Source: Limnanthes douglasii subsp. nivea
Lineage: Eukaryota > Streptophyta > Magnoliopsida > Brassicales > Limnanthaceae
Reading direction: 5' to 3'
Length of the DNA: 64,000 nucleotides
Assembly: GCA_036936605.1 (NCBI GenBank)
Contig: JAUPFV010000002.1
Coordinates: forward strand, 268,592,770-268,656,769
Part shown: positions 33,308 to 44,486 of the stretch, piece after piece
Numbering within the stretch: the first letter of the stretch is position 1
How the letters are laid out: each line of letters opens with the position of its first letter
The notes under the pieces: model-generated
What the model was told of the DNA's origin: nothing
The model's input: only the letters and a program-made list of their open reading frames with translations
The model's database searches: none
Position numbers and translations under genes: made by a program

Positions 33308-33946
33308 TCCTTCCCCGGTTGGGAAGAATTCGACCTCGAATTCGGAACGCTGAAACATTGACAGAACTGCAAAAACATTGGCGTGTTCACTGCTGATTAC
33401 AATTGGTAGCAGCATAAGGGTGTAAGAGGTGATAATCTGAATGCTGCAGCCCTTATCAAGAAGTGGTTTCTTAGCTTTGTCCATCTTTACCATGTCATCA
33501 GCATTACTGTGGTCATCACTAACAAGATATACTCCACCCACTTGTTCTATGTCTGTTTTTTCAACCCATTTACTAAGCACAACACGCGTGTAAAATGTTG
33601 TTGTCTTTCCAGTTCCAGATTGTGCTTGCTGTATCACATCAAAACCCTTGCATGAAGAAACAATTCCTCTTTGTTAAATAGTAGATGATTTCTCAATTTC
33701 TTCATAGTATATTTCTGCCAGCAGATTCAAAACACTGCAATCTTTTACTTTTAACCTGTTACTCTTTCTTTTATTTCCCCAACGATCACCCAAAACTCCT
33801 CCAGGTTCTATTATAAAACCTGGAAGATGCATCTCCACAATAAAAGCTGCTACTTTGCAGTCCTTCTTCAATAGAACTTCTGAAGTGATGTAGTCTGGTG
33901 TACTGAAGCCCGAGACAATATCTCGATCTACAAGTTTCTCATTCAT
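33305..33946 (-). pseudogene. Captured host-gene fragments, including eIF4A-like Q motif and Walker A
   Basis: One minus-strand frame from 33946 to 33305 with a single TAA at 33676-33674. Just after the stop, codons give [22 protein letters not shown], which matches the eIF4A DEAD-box segment covering the end of the Q-motif region and motif I. The residues on either side (33946-33677 and 33570-33345) look like real coding sequence but I do not recognise them; the second is hydrophobic near [13 protein letters not shown]. It cannot make a helicase: all other motifs are absent. Confidence 0.75.
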
Positions 33947-34067
33947 ATTAATTAGATCTTCATCATCCCATTCATCACCATATTAATCGTAGATTGGTTT
34001 TTCAAATACCGGCAAATATACATCTTCAAAAATATTTTTATCATAGACTGGCTTGTTAAACACGGAC

Positions 34068-34580
34068 TCAGACGGCAGATGGTGCAATTTGATCATTAAA
34101 CTCCTTAACTAGTGGTGGTTTTGGAGACATTACTCTAGATGGAACTAATATAAACTTGATTCCATCTTTCACAAAACTGTATTGATTTGTTCTACCATCA
34201 TAAGTAGAATTCCTCTTAAATCGCCATGGACGTCCTAAAACTAAATGACAAACGTCCATAGGAACTACGTCACACCATGCTTTATCTTTGTAATTACCAA
34301 CATAAAATGCAATTTGACAGCGTTTAGAAATTGTTACCTCAGTGTACTCTATTAGTCCTCACAGTATGTACGGGTATGGAAGAGCTTCAGTCTTCAACGT
34401 CAGTTTCTGCACAGCCTCGTCTGAAATCAGATTCTCATAGATATCTGAATCAATTACAAATTTGCAGATTCTTCCTCCAATTGTGCAGGTAGACTGGAAG
34501 ACGTCGTTCTCTATTCTAGCCTTGAAATCAAGAGGTACCCATAACATGATTCCTGTATCTACGTAACAGGAATTGCTGCT
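34068..34580 (-). pseudogene. Element D retropepsin-like segment
   Basis: The minus strand encodes C-K-F-V-I-D-S-D (near 34450), then E-N-L-I-S and, in the next open piece (34259-34068), V-L-G-R-P-W. This resembles the aspartic protease region of plant Ty3/gypsy polyproteins, where the motif is usually I-D-S/G-G-S. A frame change separates the pieces near 34359. Confidence 0.7.
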
Positions 34581-34593
34581 CTCTGATACCAAC

Positions 34594-34986
34594 TGATGGC
34601 GTGGCGGAAGATTAGAAGAACAAAACAATAGATATTACTCTAACCTAGGTTAGAGAATAAAAGAGACTCGGGAGAAATAATGTCAAAATTTATTAATCAA
34701 AGTCTGACGGTAAAATAGGGATATGATGCTTTATATAGCACTATCCGGAACCCTAATTCTTGATAAGGAAAATTACATAAATGTTTTAAAAATAAATAAA
34801 TAAATAAAATTAATGCTAAAATATTAAAACTGGTTTTCGAAGGCTTTACAGGTCGAATCTGGGTATCAAATTTTGTGACAAATTAAAATCTAACGGGCTC
34901 ATCGAAATCTTCGATTTGAATACATGTTTGACCAAATTTTGATACCTCGACGAGAACCCAGCCTGTTCACAGTCGTTGTTACATCA
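34594..34986 (-). repeat. Element D 5' LTR with TATA box
   Basis: 393 bp. On minus it begins TGATGTAACAACG and ends CGCCATCA. A TATA-like tgctatataaag on minus lies near 34729-34740. Confidence 0.88.
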
Positions 34987-34991
34987 TAAAC

Positions 34992-36035
34992 TAATAAATA
35001 ACTTAAAACACGTAAACTAAATAAACGACAAAAAAACTAACATAAAGTAATAAATTAAAACTATTTAAATTATATAAGAAGCCAAAACCCAGTAGACAAC
35101 CTAAACTAAGAAGTGTGTGTTAGTAATTTATAATTTTTGAGTATTAGATGATAATTAAATACTTAAATGTGTATTTAAAGACGGTTCATCCTATAAAATA
35201 ATTAAAAATTTATTTTTAAATTATAAAAAACAAAAAGATAATAATACAATTAATTACATACATATTTTATAATATATTTTATATTTTGATAAAAATATCA
35301 TCATTAATAGTTCCGTGTTATTTTTATCCTAACAAAATTACATATTTCAAAACATAATAGTTTGTTATAAAATATTCTATTTAACATACAAATACAAAAA
35401 GAAGTTAATAAATATTATTGACGGATATGCATATTATTATTTTTTCCTCTATACTCTTGTTTATATAAATAAGAAGTTACTATTTTACTTATTCGTTCTG
35501 GTAAATATATACATACAGGTTGAGTTGACAATTCAGTAAGTTTTGACACGTGACCGAAAGGAGACGACAATTCACAAAGTCTTAACACAAGACCGAAAGG
35601 AGATGATCGAATGTTGAGAGACTGGGTTAGTGGGTATCTCCCATGTAAGATGCATTAGCTGTATAGTATTTCACCTTATCTGTAAAGTTTAACCCAGATA
35701 TATATAAGATTAAATTCACTGTTTAACAAAAAACAAAAAACAAAAACAAAAATAAAAAGTTAGTGAAACATCTATCCTCCAAAAACACTAAAAGACAACT
35801 TTTAAATTAAAACAAAAATAAAAAGTTAGTGAAACATCTATCCTCCAAAAACACTAAAAGACAACTTTTTTGTTATTGACTTTTTTATTACGAGCTTTTA
35901 CGGAATTTATTTTCCCTCGATGATTTTCTTCTAGCTATTATAGGATATAAAAAAATGGTAGCAAGCTATACACAATTTGTTATTTGGGAAAATACAACAA
36001 TGGTACAAACTTATATTCTGGTATCATAGTATTAG
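34992..36035. other. AT-rich intergenic DNA with short tandem repeats
   Basis: No gene seen. It contains an imperfect 40-bp repeat around 35525-35605 (ccgaaaggaga motif twice) and the 61-bp duplication listed separately. Confidence 0.5.
35743..35869. repeat. Perfect 61-bp tandem duplication
   Basis: 35743-35803 and 35809-35869 are identical over 61 bases, offset 66. Identity in an otherwise degenerate AT-rich region points to a recent slippage or repair event. Confidence 0.9.
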
Positions 36036-36044
36036 GATTAGCGG

Positions 36045-36254
36045 CCCCCAATGGGGTAGCCGAGTTGGTTGAGTATGACATTCTTATGACCAAAAGGTCA
36101 TGAGTTCGAGACGCTTTCTCGGCTGAGCCTGTCACCTTGTGTGGTTTACCTTCTGACGTTGGTTTGCAGGCTATCGCGTCAGACTGAGGGTTTACCCTGT
36201 GCGCACTCATTGCTCTCTGAGTAGCGGCTGCGGGTTCCCTCTGGAAAAAAAAAA
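36045..36254 (+). mobile_element. tRNA-derived SINE
   Basis: About 210 bp. The pol III A box (tagccgagttgg) is at about 36057-36068 and the B box (gagttcgagac) at about 36101-36111. An unrelated body follows and the element ends in a run of A. Near-identical 9-bp flanks (gattagcgg 36036-36044, gattagcag 36255-36263) are the target duplication. The head resembles a tRNA, but the body and A tail make this a SINE and not a tRNA gene. Confidence 0.87.
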
Positions 36255-37082
36255 GATTAGCAGTTACATTTGTAACGTTATAATGTCACACATTTCTAAT
36301 ATAATAAATGTAATAGGCAGCTTCGACTTTTGGACGGTAGTAAAACATTTAGGCTTTTGATAGTGGTGGCAAATGGTTCTGGAACCGCGGTTCAAAGCTG
36401 GAGAACTGTTTATAAACCGGCGGATAAACCGTTTAGCTGGTCCGTTAGGACCGCATAAGGAGTAAACCGCCAGAACCGCAAACCGTTGGGACAGCAAAAC
36501 CGCGGGTTATTTGTAAATATTAGCGTTTATTTGTAAATATTAGTGTTTTAATTATTTTATAACCAAAATCATATTTTAAGTTATATTTAAAAAATATTGA
36601 GATATTGTATATGATTATAAAATTATTATTACATTTTGGTTAGTATTGATTTGTTTTGGTTATTAATATTTTAAGTGTTGTAATTATTATATAGTCTAAA
36701 ATTTTAAATATTACTTATGTTATTATTACATTTTGAATATTATTATTATGTTTTTGGATCTAATATTAGTAGTGTTATACTATGTTACAAACCAAAACTA
36801 TATCTTATCATGTTAAATTATTACAAATTTTATGGTTATAATTTTAATATTACATTTTGATTACTATTGTGATTTGGTTTTAAATATTACAAGTGTTTGT
36901 TATTATTTTTTAAACCAAAATCAGATCTTATAAGTATTTCATAATACAATTGTTGTTATTATAATAAAAGGTAAAGTTTTTTTTGGTTACGTTAGTCATT
37001 CACAGTTTATACTCTTGCGGACCACGAGTTGTACAAATGTTTTCAAATTAAAATACAAAATAGTAAATAATTATTACAAACA

Positions 37083-39247
37083 TCATTCATCTTCAACTTC
37101 GTCTTCTTCGTAAGTAAAATCTTCGTCTTCGTCCTCACTTGATTCACCTTGAGCTTTGTTTTCTTCCATAATTTCGTGTTCAAGTGTATCTTCATAATCA
37201 TCCGGATAATCTTTGAAGATGTCGTCTACGTTCACTTCGTCTCTAAACTCTCTGTCTTGCATCCTTTTATCCGCCACTGTCCAATCCTTGACTGCCACAA
37301 GCACTCCAAGTGCTTTACCCGTCAATCTTGTTCTATTAGTCGTGTATTGCAACCTCGCTTGACTGAAAGCACACTCACTTGCAACTGTAGACATAAGTAT
37401 TGCATAAATCTCTTTAACAACCCTGCAAAGAATAGGAAACTCTTCAGTTTTGGTACCCCACCATCTTATGATATCTTCAATACCATGGTCGGGAAAATTC
37501 GTAAAATCAAACCTAGTGCTCAAATATCTAGACAGCTCATTATCAGATTGAGGGGTTTATGTAAATTCATTGTTTCGTAACATTGCAATTTGAACATAGT
37601 TAGTAGAAAATCACCCTCTACCCCTATTGTTATTACTTCTTACATTTGTAGTTGTATTTGATCTATATCTTTCAGCATACTTATCATAGATATTATGCGA
37701 ACATTCATATATACCGGTAATATACCCTTCAGGGTCAATTGTTTCCTTCGGTGGGTTAGTTGTAGAAAACTGTACAGATCGATAAAACCATCTAACTAGC
37801 CATTCAAATTTATCTTTTCGTGAAAATGGATCTAAAATGCAAGCAATTGAATAACTCTCATGGATTGGATGAAAATACTTTGTGAACTTCAATTCCATTT
37901 CGGGCACCATGTCTACGTATACAAAATTTGATCTAAATTCATTCATATGAATGGCAAGATTAATAATCGTGAAAAGGGACAAATGAGCATTAAGTTGAAT
38001 TTGTGAAGAAAAGGTTTGAGTGCTATCTTTAAAAAGTTTTAAAAATCTTAACATGTGTGCACAATATTTCCAATGCTCTTTTTCAATTGGTGTTTCAGGA
38101 TAAGATGTATCATAAAGTGTCATAATCTCTTCTTTAAAAACATGCGCACGCGCAAGCATCACATAAGTAGAATTCCATCTAGTTTCGACATCTAATATAA
38201 GTTTCTTATATTATTTCCCATTTGAAGTAACAAGTGTTTTAAAAGTTTTTTTTAGCAACGGAGGTCGTGCAAAATAGGATGCCATTTTTAATAGGGGCAG
38301 TATAATCAGCCATAACCTTAAGTATTCTGTCTTTCGCAATTAATTGAAGTACGTGGCATAAACATTTGGTGTGAAACAATTTAGGAAAAGTGGGATTGCA
38401 ATCTTGTATAAGCCATTTTATAGCATTAATATTAGAAGATGCATTATCCAACGAAATATACATAATCTTATTTTTAATGCCATAAATATTCATGCATTCA
38501 ACCATACTCTCCCTAATTAATTGTCGTTATACTTTCCAATATATTCAAACCATATAATTCTCCTTTGGAGTACCCATTCAGGATCCATCCAATGAAGGGT
38601 AACACATACCATATCATAATCAGTAAAAGTAGCTATGTTACTAGTAATAAAAACATTTCATGGCAAAGTTAGCATAGTTTGAATAATGTTTTTTCTCTTT
38701 TTAAAAAATATTTAAAGGCTAGAGATCGCAAAAAGCTACGTGGAATGCGTTTTGCCTGTGGGTTTACCCCAGCTTGCATCCAATTTTCGTATCTCCAAGA
38801 ATCCCCAAAACTAAATGGTTGTAAACTACCGACTGCATAAATCATTGTTTCCTCCCTATACGTATCGTGGTTAAACTCAAAAGGAAGACCTGTTTGAGGG
38901 TTCATGCAAACATTATTTGGGTTAGGTTTTGTAGGATCATATACTTTATGTTTCAGTAAATGTTTTACCATAGTGCTAGTGCCCATATTTCTATTTTCAC
39001 TTACGTGAAGATAACATTTTTTGCACACGTTACAAATACTAGAATAACCATCTTCTGATGGAGTATAGTGGTTCCAAACCCAAGTTATTTTCTTACGATA
39101 TCTTGATCCACCACTAGTACGTCCACCACCACTTTCGTCGGAGGAGAGTGTGTCAACGTGAGGGTAGTCTGTATGAAAATCATCTACGGTATTGAGATCC
39201 ACATTAGCGGGTGGGTGAGCATTAGTATTTCTACGTTTTAGAGACAT
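37083..39247 (-). pseudogene. hAT transposase
   Basis: From M at 39247: a BED-type zinc finger (W-N-H-Y, C-x2-C, then H and H at about 39090-38950), then the catalytic RNase H-like region with S-L-D-N-A-S-S-N near 38440, a middle region (38162-37611), and the C-terminal hAT dimerisation motif (F-P-I-L through S-T-V-A-S-E-C-A-F-S, 37450-37370). An acidic tail ends at 37083. Frame changes lie between 38669 and 38505 and between 38239 and 38162; two stops lie between 37611 and 37523. It cuts and pastes the element when intact; this copy cannot. Confidence 0.87.
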
Positions 39248-39642
39248 TTTAAAACTTAAATCAACGTTTTTTTAAATATGCAATAAAATACTAATGGAAA
39301 CTAATTAATATTGCAAATAATAAAAACTAAATTTAGACTAATAACAACTAAGAACAACTAATAAAATTAAAACAACTAATTTAAATAACTAAAATAAGTA
39401 AATAACTTGATAAATTATACGAAGCTCTTAATTGAGCTATTATAATGTTATCCCAATGTTATTTAAGTGTTTCTATCAAATAGAAACAATTTGCGGAAAA
39501 ACAAAAATCAAACAATTTCGAAAGTAGGAGTAGAATATGTAAAATAAGTAATTTGAGTTTTCTAGAATATTTTGAACAAGTAGAGAGATTTAGAGAGAAG
39601 TAGAGAGGTGTTTGTGATTTTGTGAGTATTGAGTTGGGGTCT

Positions 39643-39905
39643 CCTCTATTTATAGGGGAGACCCATAAAAAAAAATTCCGGACCATCCGGATCAATGTCC
39701 GGATGGTTTGGATAAACGGCCCGGGGCATCCGGACGAATCACCGGATGCCCCGGACCGCTACGGCTAGTTTTGATCAACTAGCCGTTTCTACTTGGAACG
39801 TGCGGACCATCCGCACGTCTGACCGGATGGTCCGCACGATGACATCATGGATGACGTTACGGATTACGTCATCCAACGGCTAATTGAAAAAAAACCCTAT
39901 AAATA
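39643..39905. promoter_or_regulatory. Bidirectional promoter with five inverted repeats
   Basis: A TATA box faces the transposase on minus (ctataaatagagg, complement of 39643-39655); another faces the second gene on plus (tataaata, 39898-39905). Between them are five inverted repeats: 39682-39691/39698-39707 (10 bp), 39721-39733/39742-39754 (13 bp), 39761-39770/39777-39786 (10 bp), 39799-39813/39824-39838 (15 bp) and 39849-39857/39866-39874 (9 bp). All arms pair perfectly, with loops of 6-10 bases. Three share the core accatccgg or gcatccgg. Confidence 0.75.
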
Positions 39906-40024
39906 CTACCCATTCTCCATTCTATTTTTCACACCACTACAATCTCTCTCTAGTTACCTACACTTCTCTCTCTAAATTATTTTTATAATTTTCAAACACT
40001 ATTTTACATTTCAGGTTACGTAGA

Positions 40025-41527
40025 ATGTCTTCGAGAAGATCAAAGCAACCCTGTGTTGGTGGAGGAGCTGAATCATCATCCTCGAGATGAAGGGGAGATG
40101 CCGAAATAGAATTGGGGTTTGAAGAGATGGAGGTAACGGAGAGCGCGACTTACGAACATCACGGCGAAGGAGAGGTTTGCGTCCGTAATACGCTAGCACG
40201 ATGAGGTGTAACTAAAATTTGGGCGGGTATGTATTTGGACTATGATGAAGTGATCGAAGTAGAGGGTATGCAAATTTTTTTCAAACTTATTGAACCTACT
40301 AATGGCCTAGGTTGGATGATACTAGCTAGATTCAATTGTGAATGGTATATAGATTTAGTACGCAAGTTTTATGCCACCGCACATTTAATTGAGAATGATC
40401 CAAATGGTAGAGGTTTGGGAATGAGTTGTTTGATCGATGGTGAACCCTATAGTTTTTTCGAAACTAATTTTGAAGATATTTTTTTCTTTCCAACCCGTGA
40501 TACATTTACCTTCCATCACTTATCCTAACTTGGGTTGGGGTGCTGATTGGCCTATGTCCTACGAAGAAGCAGTAGAGCTTCTTACTTGTTCTGGTTCGGA
40601 TGCTCTAAAAGTTAGCGGTAGATTTCGAGCCATGCGAAGTAATTTGGATGCTAATGGGAAATTAGCTTTGAAATTGGTAAATAGTATATTTCTTCCCCTT
40701 AGTAACAATGATTCGCAGCTTTCATATATTCAAACATTTTTAACTGATTTTATCGTGCGAAATCAGGGAAGAATTAGTTTACCTAGCTTGATGATTCGAA
40801 ATATGGCTAAGCTGTGTGGTACGGATAAACTACTTTATGGGATGATAGTGAGTTATTTGTTTGTTTCGAAAGGAGTTGATGCGAGTATGTACACTCCGAT
40901 GAAGGTGAGACAAACTAGTGCTATAGGTAGAAACTCTTTGAAATTGCAGGAGATATACTCTAGGGATGGAGAGTTGATCTCAAAATTGGAGGCATGGATC
41001 CACCATAGGCCCAAGTTGAATCAGATATGGACTGCGAACGGTCTTACAAAACCGCCAAATCCACCTACTCAGCATCAACTTCAGCCGCCTTTCGATCCAA
41101 ATTCTATTGGTGGTTCTTCTGGAGTACCACGACAAGAAAGATGAACCGATCGCGAATTTGCCGAGTATTCGCATGAGCAGCATATGGATTATATACACTT
41201 TGCACATACTCAACAAACAGACTGGCATGATAATTTTGGACGGTGGCAAACTGAATTTCAAAAGTGGCAGGGGGGGTAAATGACCAGCTTAGCTAGATAC
41301 AGCAGTGGCAAGTAGGGGTGAATGATCAACTTGGTCACCTCCAGCAGTGGCATGGTCAATATGAGCAGTGACATGGTCAATACGAGCAGTGGCATGATAG
41401 ACAAGATCAATAGAATGGGAGATTTGCTAACTCTCAAGCCGAACAGTCGGAGTATATGCGACAGATGATGGAGAACATGCATTTGCAAGGTCCACCGCCT
41501 AACAACAACAACGATGAAACTCCTTAG
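40025..41527 (+). pseudogene. Second gene of the hAT element, plant transposon-protein domain
   Basis: ATG at 40025 (M-S-S-R-R-S-K-Q-P). TGA codons near 40088 and 40202 interrupt the first frame. The domain core begins about 40229 (W-Y-I-D-L-V-R-K-F-Y-A near 40345) and continues after a one-frame change near 40505 to 41144. The tail, with stops and a frame change near 41270, is rich in Gln, His and Trp and ends with TAG at 41525-41527. It resembles the poorly known plant transposon-protein domains found in Athila/Tat extra ORFs. I infer no function. It lies head to head with the transposase gene inside the same terminal repeats. Confidence 0.65.
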
Positions 41528-42502
41528 TTTTTTACATTTGATTGTATTAAGCATTATCGTTGTAATGTTTTACTTTTTTATTTGATTGAACAACTATGTT
41601 ACTTGTTTGGTTTTTATTTTTAATGAATTGTTTGTTTTGCTTCTATTTTTTATTAAATGTCATTAAATCACTTTCACTTTCAATTTTTATTTTGTTATTT
41701 ACAAGTAATTTAAGTTTATGCATATAATTATACAATTCTAAAATTTTTAAATTTAAACTTCAAATATTGAATAGTTTGAAAATACAATAAACTATATAAT
41801 TTATCTAACCATAAACACTTCAAGCTTTAAAGAATCTAAAGAATCACCTAATAATTTAAAATCATAATACAATTATATGTCTAATATGTATATATTATTT
41901 AATATGTACCTAATATTAAATATAACATCGTAAATATCTAGTATGTTCAAACAATATACAAATCATTTTACAATTATATTGTTTACGACATCTTGTTTAA
42001 GACAATCAATTTTTTTTATTTTTATAATCGAAAAAATATTTTTACAAATATTGAAAGTTGTAATCAAAATACAATTAGATGTATATATTTTATTTAATAT
42101 CTACCTTATATTAAATAAAATATCTTAAATACATAAATATAATCAAACATATCAAAATCAAATTACAATTATTTTTTTAGAATGTAATTGCTTGATTATA
42201 GAATTTCGATTAAAATGATAATATATTTAAATTAAAATACATTAAATAGCATAATTAACTCGTTTATATTGTACATATCTCAATTATTGAAATTAGATTC
42301 AATTAACACTTACAAATTAATTTTAAATAACATTATAAAATATTTTGATAAACGGTTTCTAAATGATTTTTCTGGTGGTTAGACTGGTGGTTTAACTTCG
42401 AACTCATTAGAACCGCAAACCGCCGTGATCGCAAACCGCAGTTCTCTGTTAAACGGTTCCGATGGTTCGCGGTTCGAACCGTTTACCACCTCTAGTTTTT
42501 TA

Positions 42503-42859
42503 TATGTGTGGTTTGATTTAAACGAAACAGATTGTCAAACAGATTGATTGGTTACCCAAAACCCTTTCTTCAATCCCGCCCAAATCGGTATATGCGATAA
42601 AAAGGTTCGCAAGACCATTTTGTAATCACCTTTTGTTTCTAACTCGTACTAAAAGTAAAGTCATAGCCAATTATACACCTATCATATTATCAGTAAATTT
42701 ATAAAAGATGTGTATAAATATTTTGATATAATACTTAGATATTAAGTTTTTTTAGAATTATTCATAAATAAGATGAATGAATAATATATATTGTTAATCC
42801 TCACCATTATATCTAATGTATAAGTGGAACACTTCTATTTTTAACTAAAAGGAAAATAG
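42503..42859. other. Spacer between hAT and Mutator-like elements
   Basis: AT-rich, no gene seen. It holds an imperfect palindrome near 42765-42800. Confidence 0.45.
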
Positions 42860-42861
42860 AA

Positions 42862-43251
42862 GGTAAAAAACACCGGTCATCCTCTACGTTTGCAACTTGT
42901 AAAAAGTCCGTTCCTCACCTTTGAGGCGGTAATAAAGAGGTCCTTATGGTTTTATTAAGTAGAATAAAACCATCCTTTCGAGTCCAGCCCAACATTTGTC
43001 CCCATAATACCCTTTGACCGGCCACATCAGCGATCCACGTAGGACGCTGATGTGGCAACCTTAAACCTTAAACCCGGCCCAAGAACCAACCCTAACCCAA
43101 GGACCCAATTCAGCTTCTAACCCAAGAACCAAACCTGACCCAATAACCCAACCGTCTTTCTCTCTCTTCTCTCTCCTCTCCCTTCTTCCATTTCCATGGC
43201 CGCATTTTCTCCAGGAACCCTCTCCCCTCTCTCTATGTATCTCTGACCCGA
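42862..43251 (+). repeat. Mutator-like element, left inverted arm
   Basis: Pairs with 43985-44418. Contains a tandem-like ccaagaaccaaccctaaccc motif series and a CT-rich block (43148-43195). Confidence 0.85.
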
Positions 43252-43457
43252 AAACTCCCTCCTCCTCATAATAAAAACACACACTTTCAATTCAATTTTC
43301 AAATAATTAAAATTTCAAGAAAAAACACAAATATATATCCCTCCAAATCCATTGTTATAAGCAGCAGCAAGAGAAGCCCATTTCCGAATATATCTTCTAT
43401 TCGACCAAAACGCAATCGAAATAATCAAAACACCACTCTTTGCTAGATTTTCCAACA

Positions 43458-43697
43458 ATGAAATCCAACAAAGAGAACATCTTAAACGGAAATGGAGTTT
43501 CTTTCAAGAAAAGAGTTAGTAGAAGAAAATCTATGAGGACGCATCTTGTTGATATCACCAATCTCTTCCTCGGTGTCAATTCCATCATTACTTCTTCTTC
43601 TTTTGATTTAAATTCAATGTTTAGGTCAAATACCCAGAAGAGAAAATCGATTGTTTCCGCCAAAAGAAATGGGTTTAAAGGATTGGGGTTTCGGTGA
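43458..43697 (+). CDS. Small ORF in the Mutator-like core, possible captured exon
   Basis: 79 codons from an ATG at 43458, after a leader that looks like a plant 5' UTR (AT-rich with CT stretches). The protein is basic and Ser-rich and begins M-K-S-N-K-E-N-I, with L-V-D-I-T-N at about residue 35. The K-E-N and D-I-T-N pieces recall cell-cycle proteins, but I cannot name one. It could be a host exon picked up by the element, or chance. Confidence 0.35.
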   Translation: MKSNKENILNGNGVSFKKRVSRRKSMRTHLVDITNLFLGVNSIITSSSFDLNSMFRSNTQKRKSIVSAKRNGFKGLGFR

Positions 43698-43984
43698 TTA
43701 TTACCGGCTCTTTTTTTTTCTATGTATATTTCAGGAGTTTGATGTCATCGAGTGTTGAGTGATTTTATTGTTGGGGTTTTCTCTTTGATTATTATGAATG
43801 AAATATAAATTATAAATAAAATTATTTGTATTTGCTGATACCTTACTTGAATCAAATGTCTGATAAAATGTCAATTTCATGTAAATGTATTGGGCGGTAC
43901 CTTACTTTGGATCAAATGCCAATTTCATGTAAATGTTAGAGAATGTATTGTTTGTATTTCGAAATGGGTTGTTCTTACTTCTTA

Positions 43985-44418
43985 CTTTTGGGTCAAAGAT
44001 ACATAGAGAGAGGGGGAGGGGTACCTGGAGAAAAAAGGGCCATGGAAATGGAAGAAGGGAGAGGAGAGAGAAGATAGAGAAAAACGGTTGGGTTATTGGG
44101 TGAGGTCACAAATCGGGTTAGAAGTTGGGTTAGTTGAACCAACCTATTGGGTCAGGGTTGGTTCTTCGGTTAGAAGCTGGGATGGGTCCTTGGGTTAGGG
44201 TTGGTTCTTGGGTCGGGTTTAAGGTTTAAGGTTGCCACATCAGCGTCCTACGTGGATCGCTGATGTGGCCGGTCAAAGGGTATTATGGGGACAAATGTTG
44301 GGCTGGACTCGAAAAGGATGGTTTTATTCTACTTAATAAAATGATAAGGACCCCTTTATTACAGCCTCAAAGGTGAGGGACGAACTTGTTACAAGTTGCA
44401 TGACTGGTGTTTTTTACC
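43985..44418 (-). repeat. Mutator-like element, right inverted arm
   Basis: Inverted copy of 42862-43251 with an extra stretch around 44100-44150 (repeated gggttag motifs). Confidence 0.85.
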
Positions 44419-44486
44419 CGGAAAATGGCATATCAACGCTATAAATAAACTTAATCACTCCATTATTTTTATATAACAAATCTAGC

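Larger units (their letters stand above)
32918..34986 (-). mobile_element. Element D: short Ty3/gypsy-derived element carrying a captured host fragment
   Basis: A minus-strand LTR element of 2069 bp with LTRs 32918-33307 and 34594-34986 and a perfect 5-bp target duplication (taaac, 32913-32917 and 34987-34991). Primer site tggtatcagaga on minus is at 34580-34591. The interior is only about 1.3 kb. It holds a retropepsin-like segment, then sequence I cannot place, then a piece strongly resembling the start of the eIF4A helicase core, then the [15 protein letters not shown] end of a gypsy pol. Gag, RT and integrase are missing, so it would need help in trans. Confidence 0.87.
36361..42494 (-). 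mobile_element. hAT DNA transposon with two divergent genes
   Basis: About 6.1 kb. Terminal inverted repeats of about 30 bp, imperfect: tagtggtggcaaatggttc on the left, tagaggtggtaaacggttc as the complement of the right end. Eight-base flanks gcttttga and gtttttta match at 6 of 8, consistent with an old hAT-type 8-bp duplication. Subterminal regions are crowded with aaccg/cggtt motifs. Inside are a hAT transposase on minus (37083-39247), a second gene on plus (40025-41527) and an unusual hairpin-rich spacer between them. Confidence 0.85.
42860..44419. mobile_element. Non-autonomous Mutator-like element with long inverted arms
   Basis: About 1.56 kb. Left arm 42862-43251 is the inverted copy of 43985-44418, about 400 bp, beginning ggtaaaaaacacc. 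The right arm carries roughly 40-50 extra bases. Nine-base flanks ggaaaatag (42851-42859) and ggaaaatgg (44420-44428) match at 8 of 9. Long arms with 9-bp duplications fit a Mutator-like element; no transposase is present. Confidence 0.85.

Noticed and set aside
36045..36130. tRNA gene
   Set aside because: A and B boxes are present, but there is no closed cloverleaf; the sequence runs on into a body with an A tail and target duplications, so it is a SINE.
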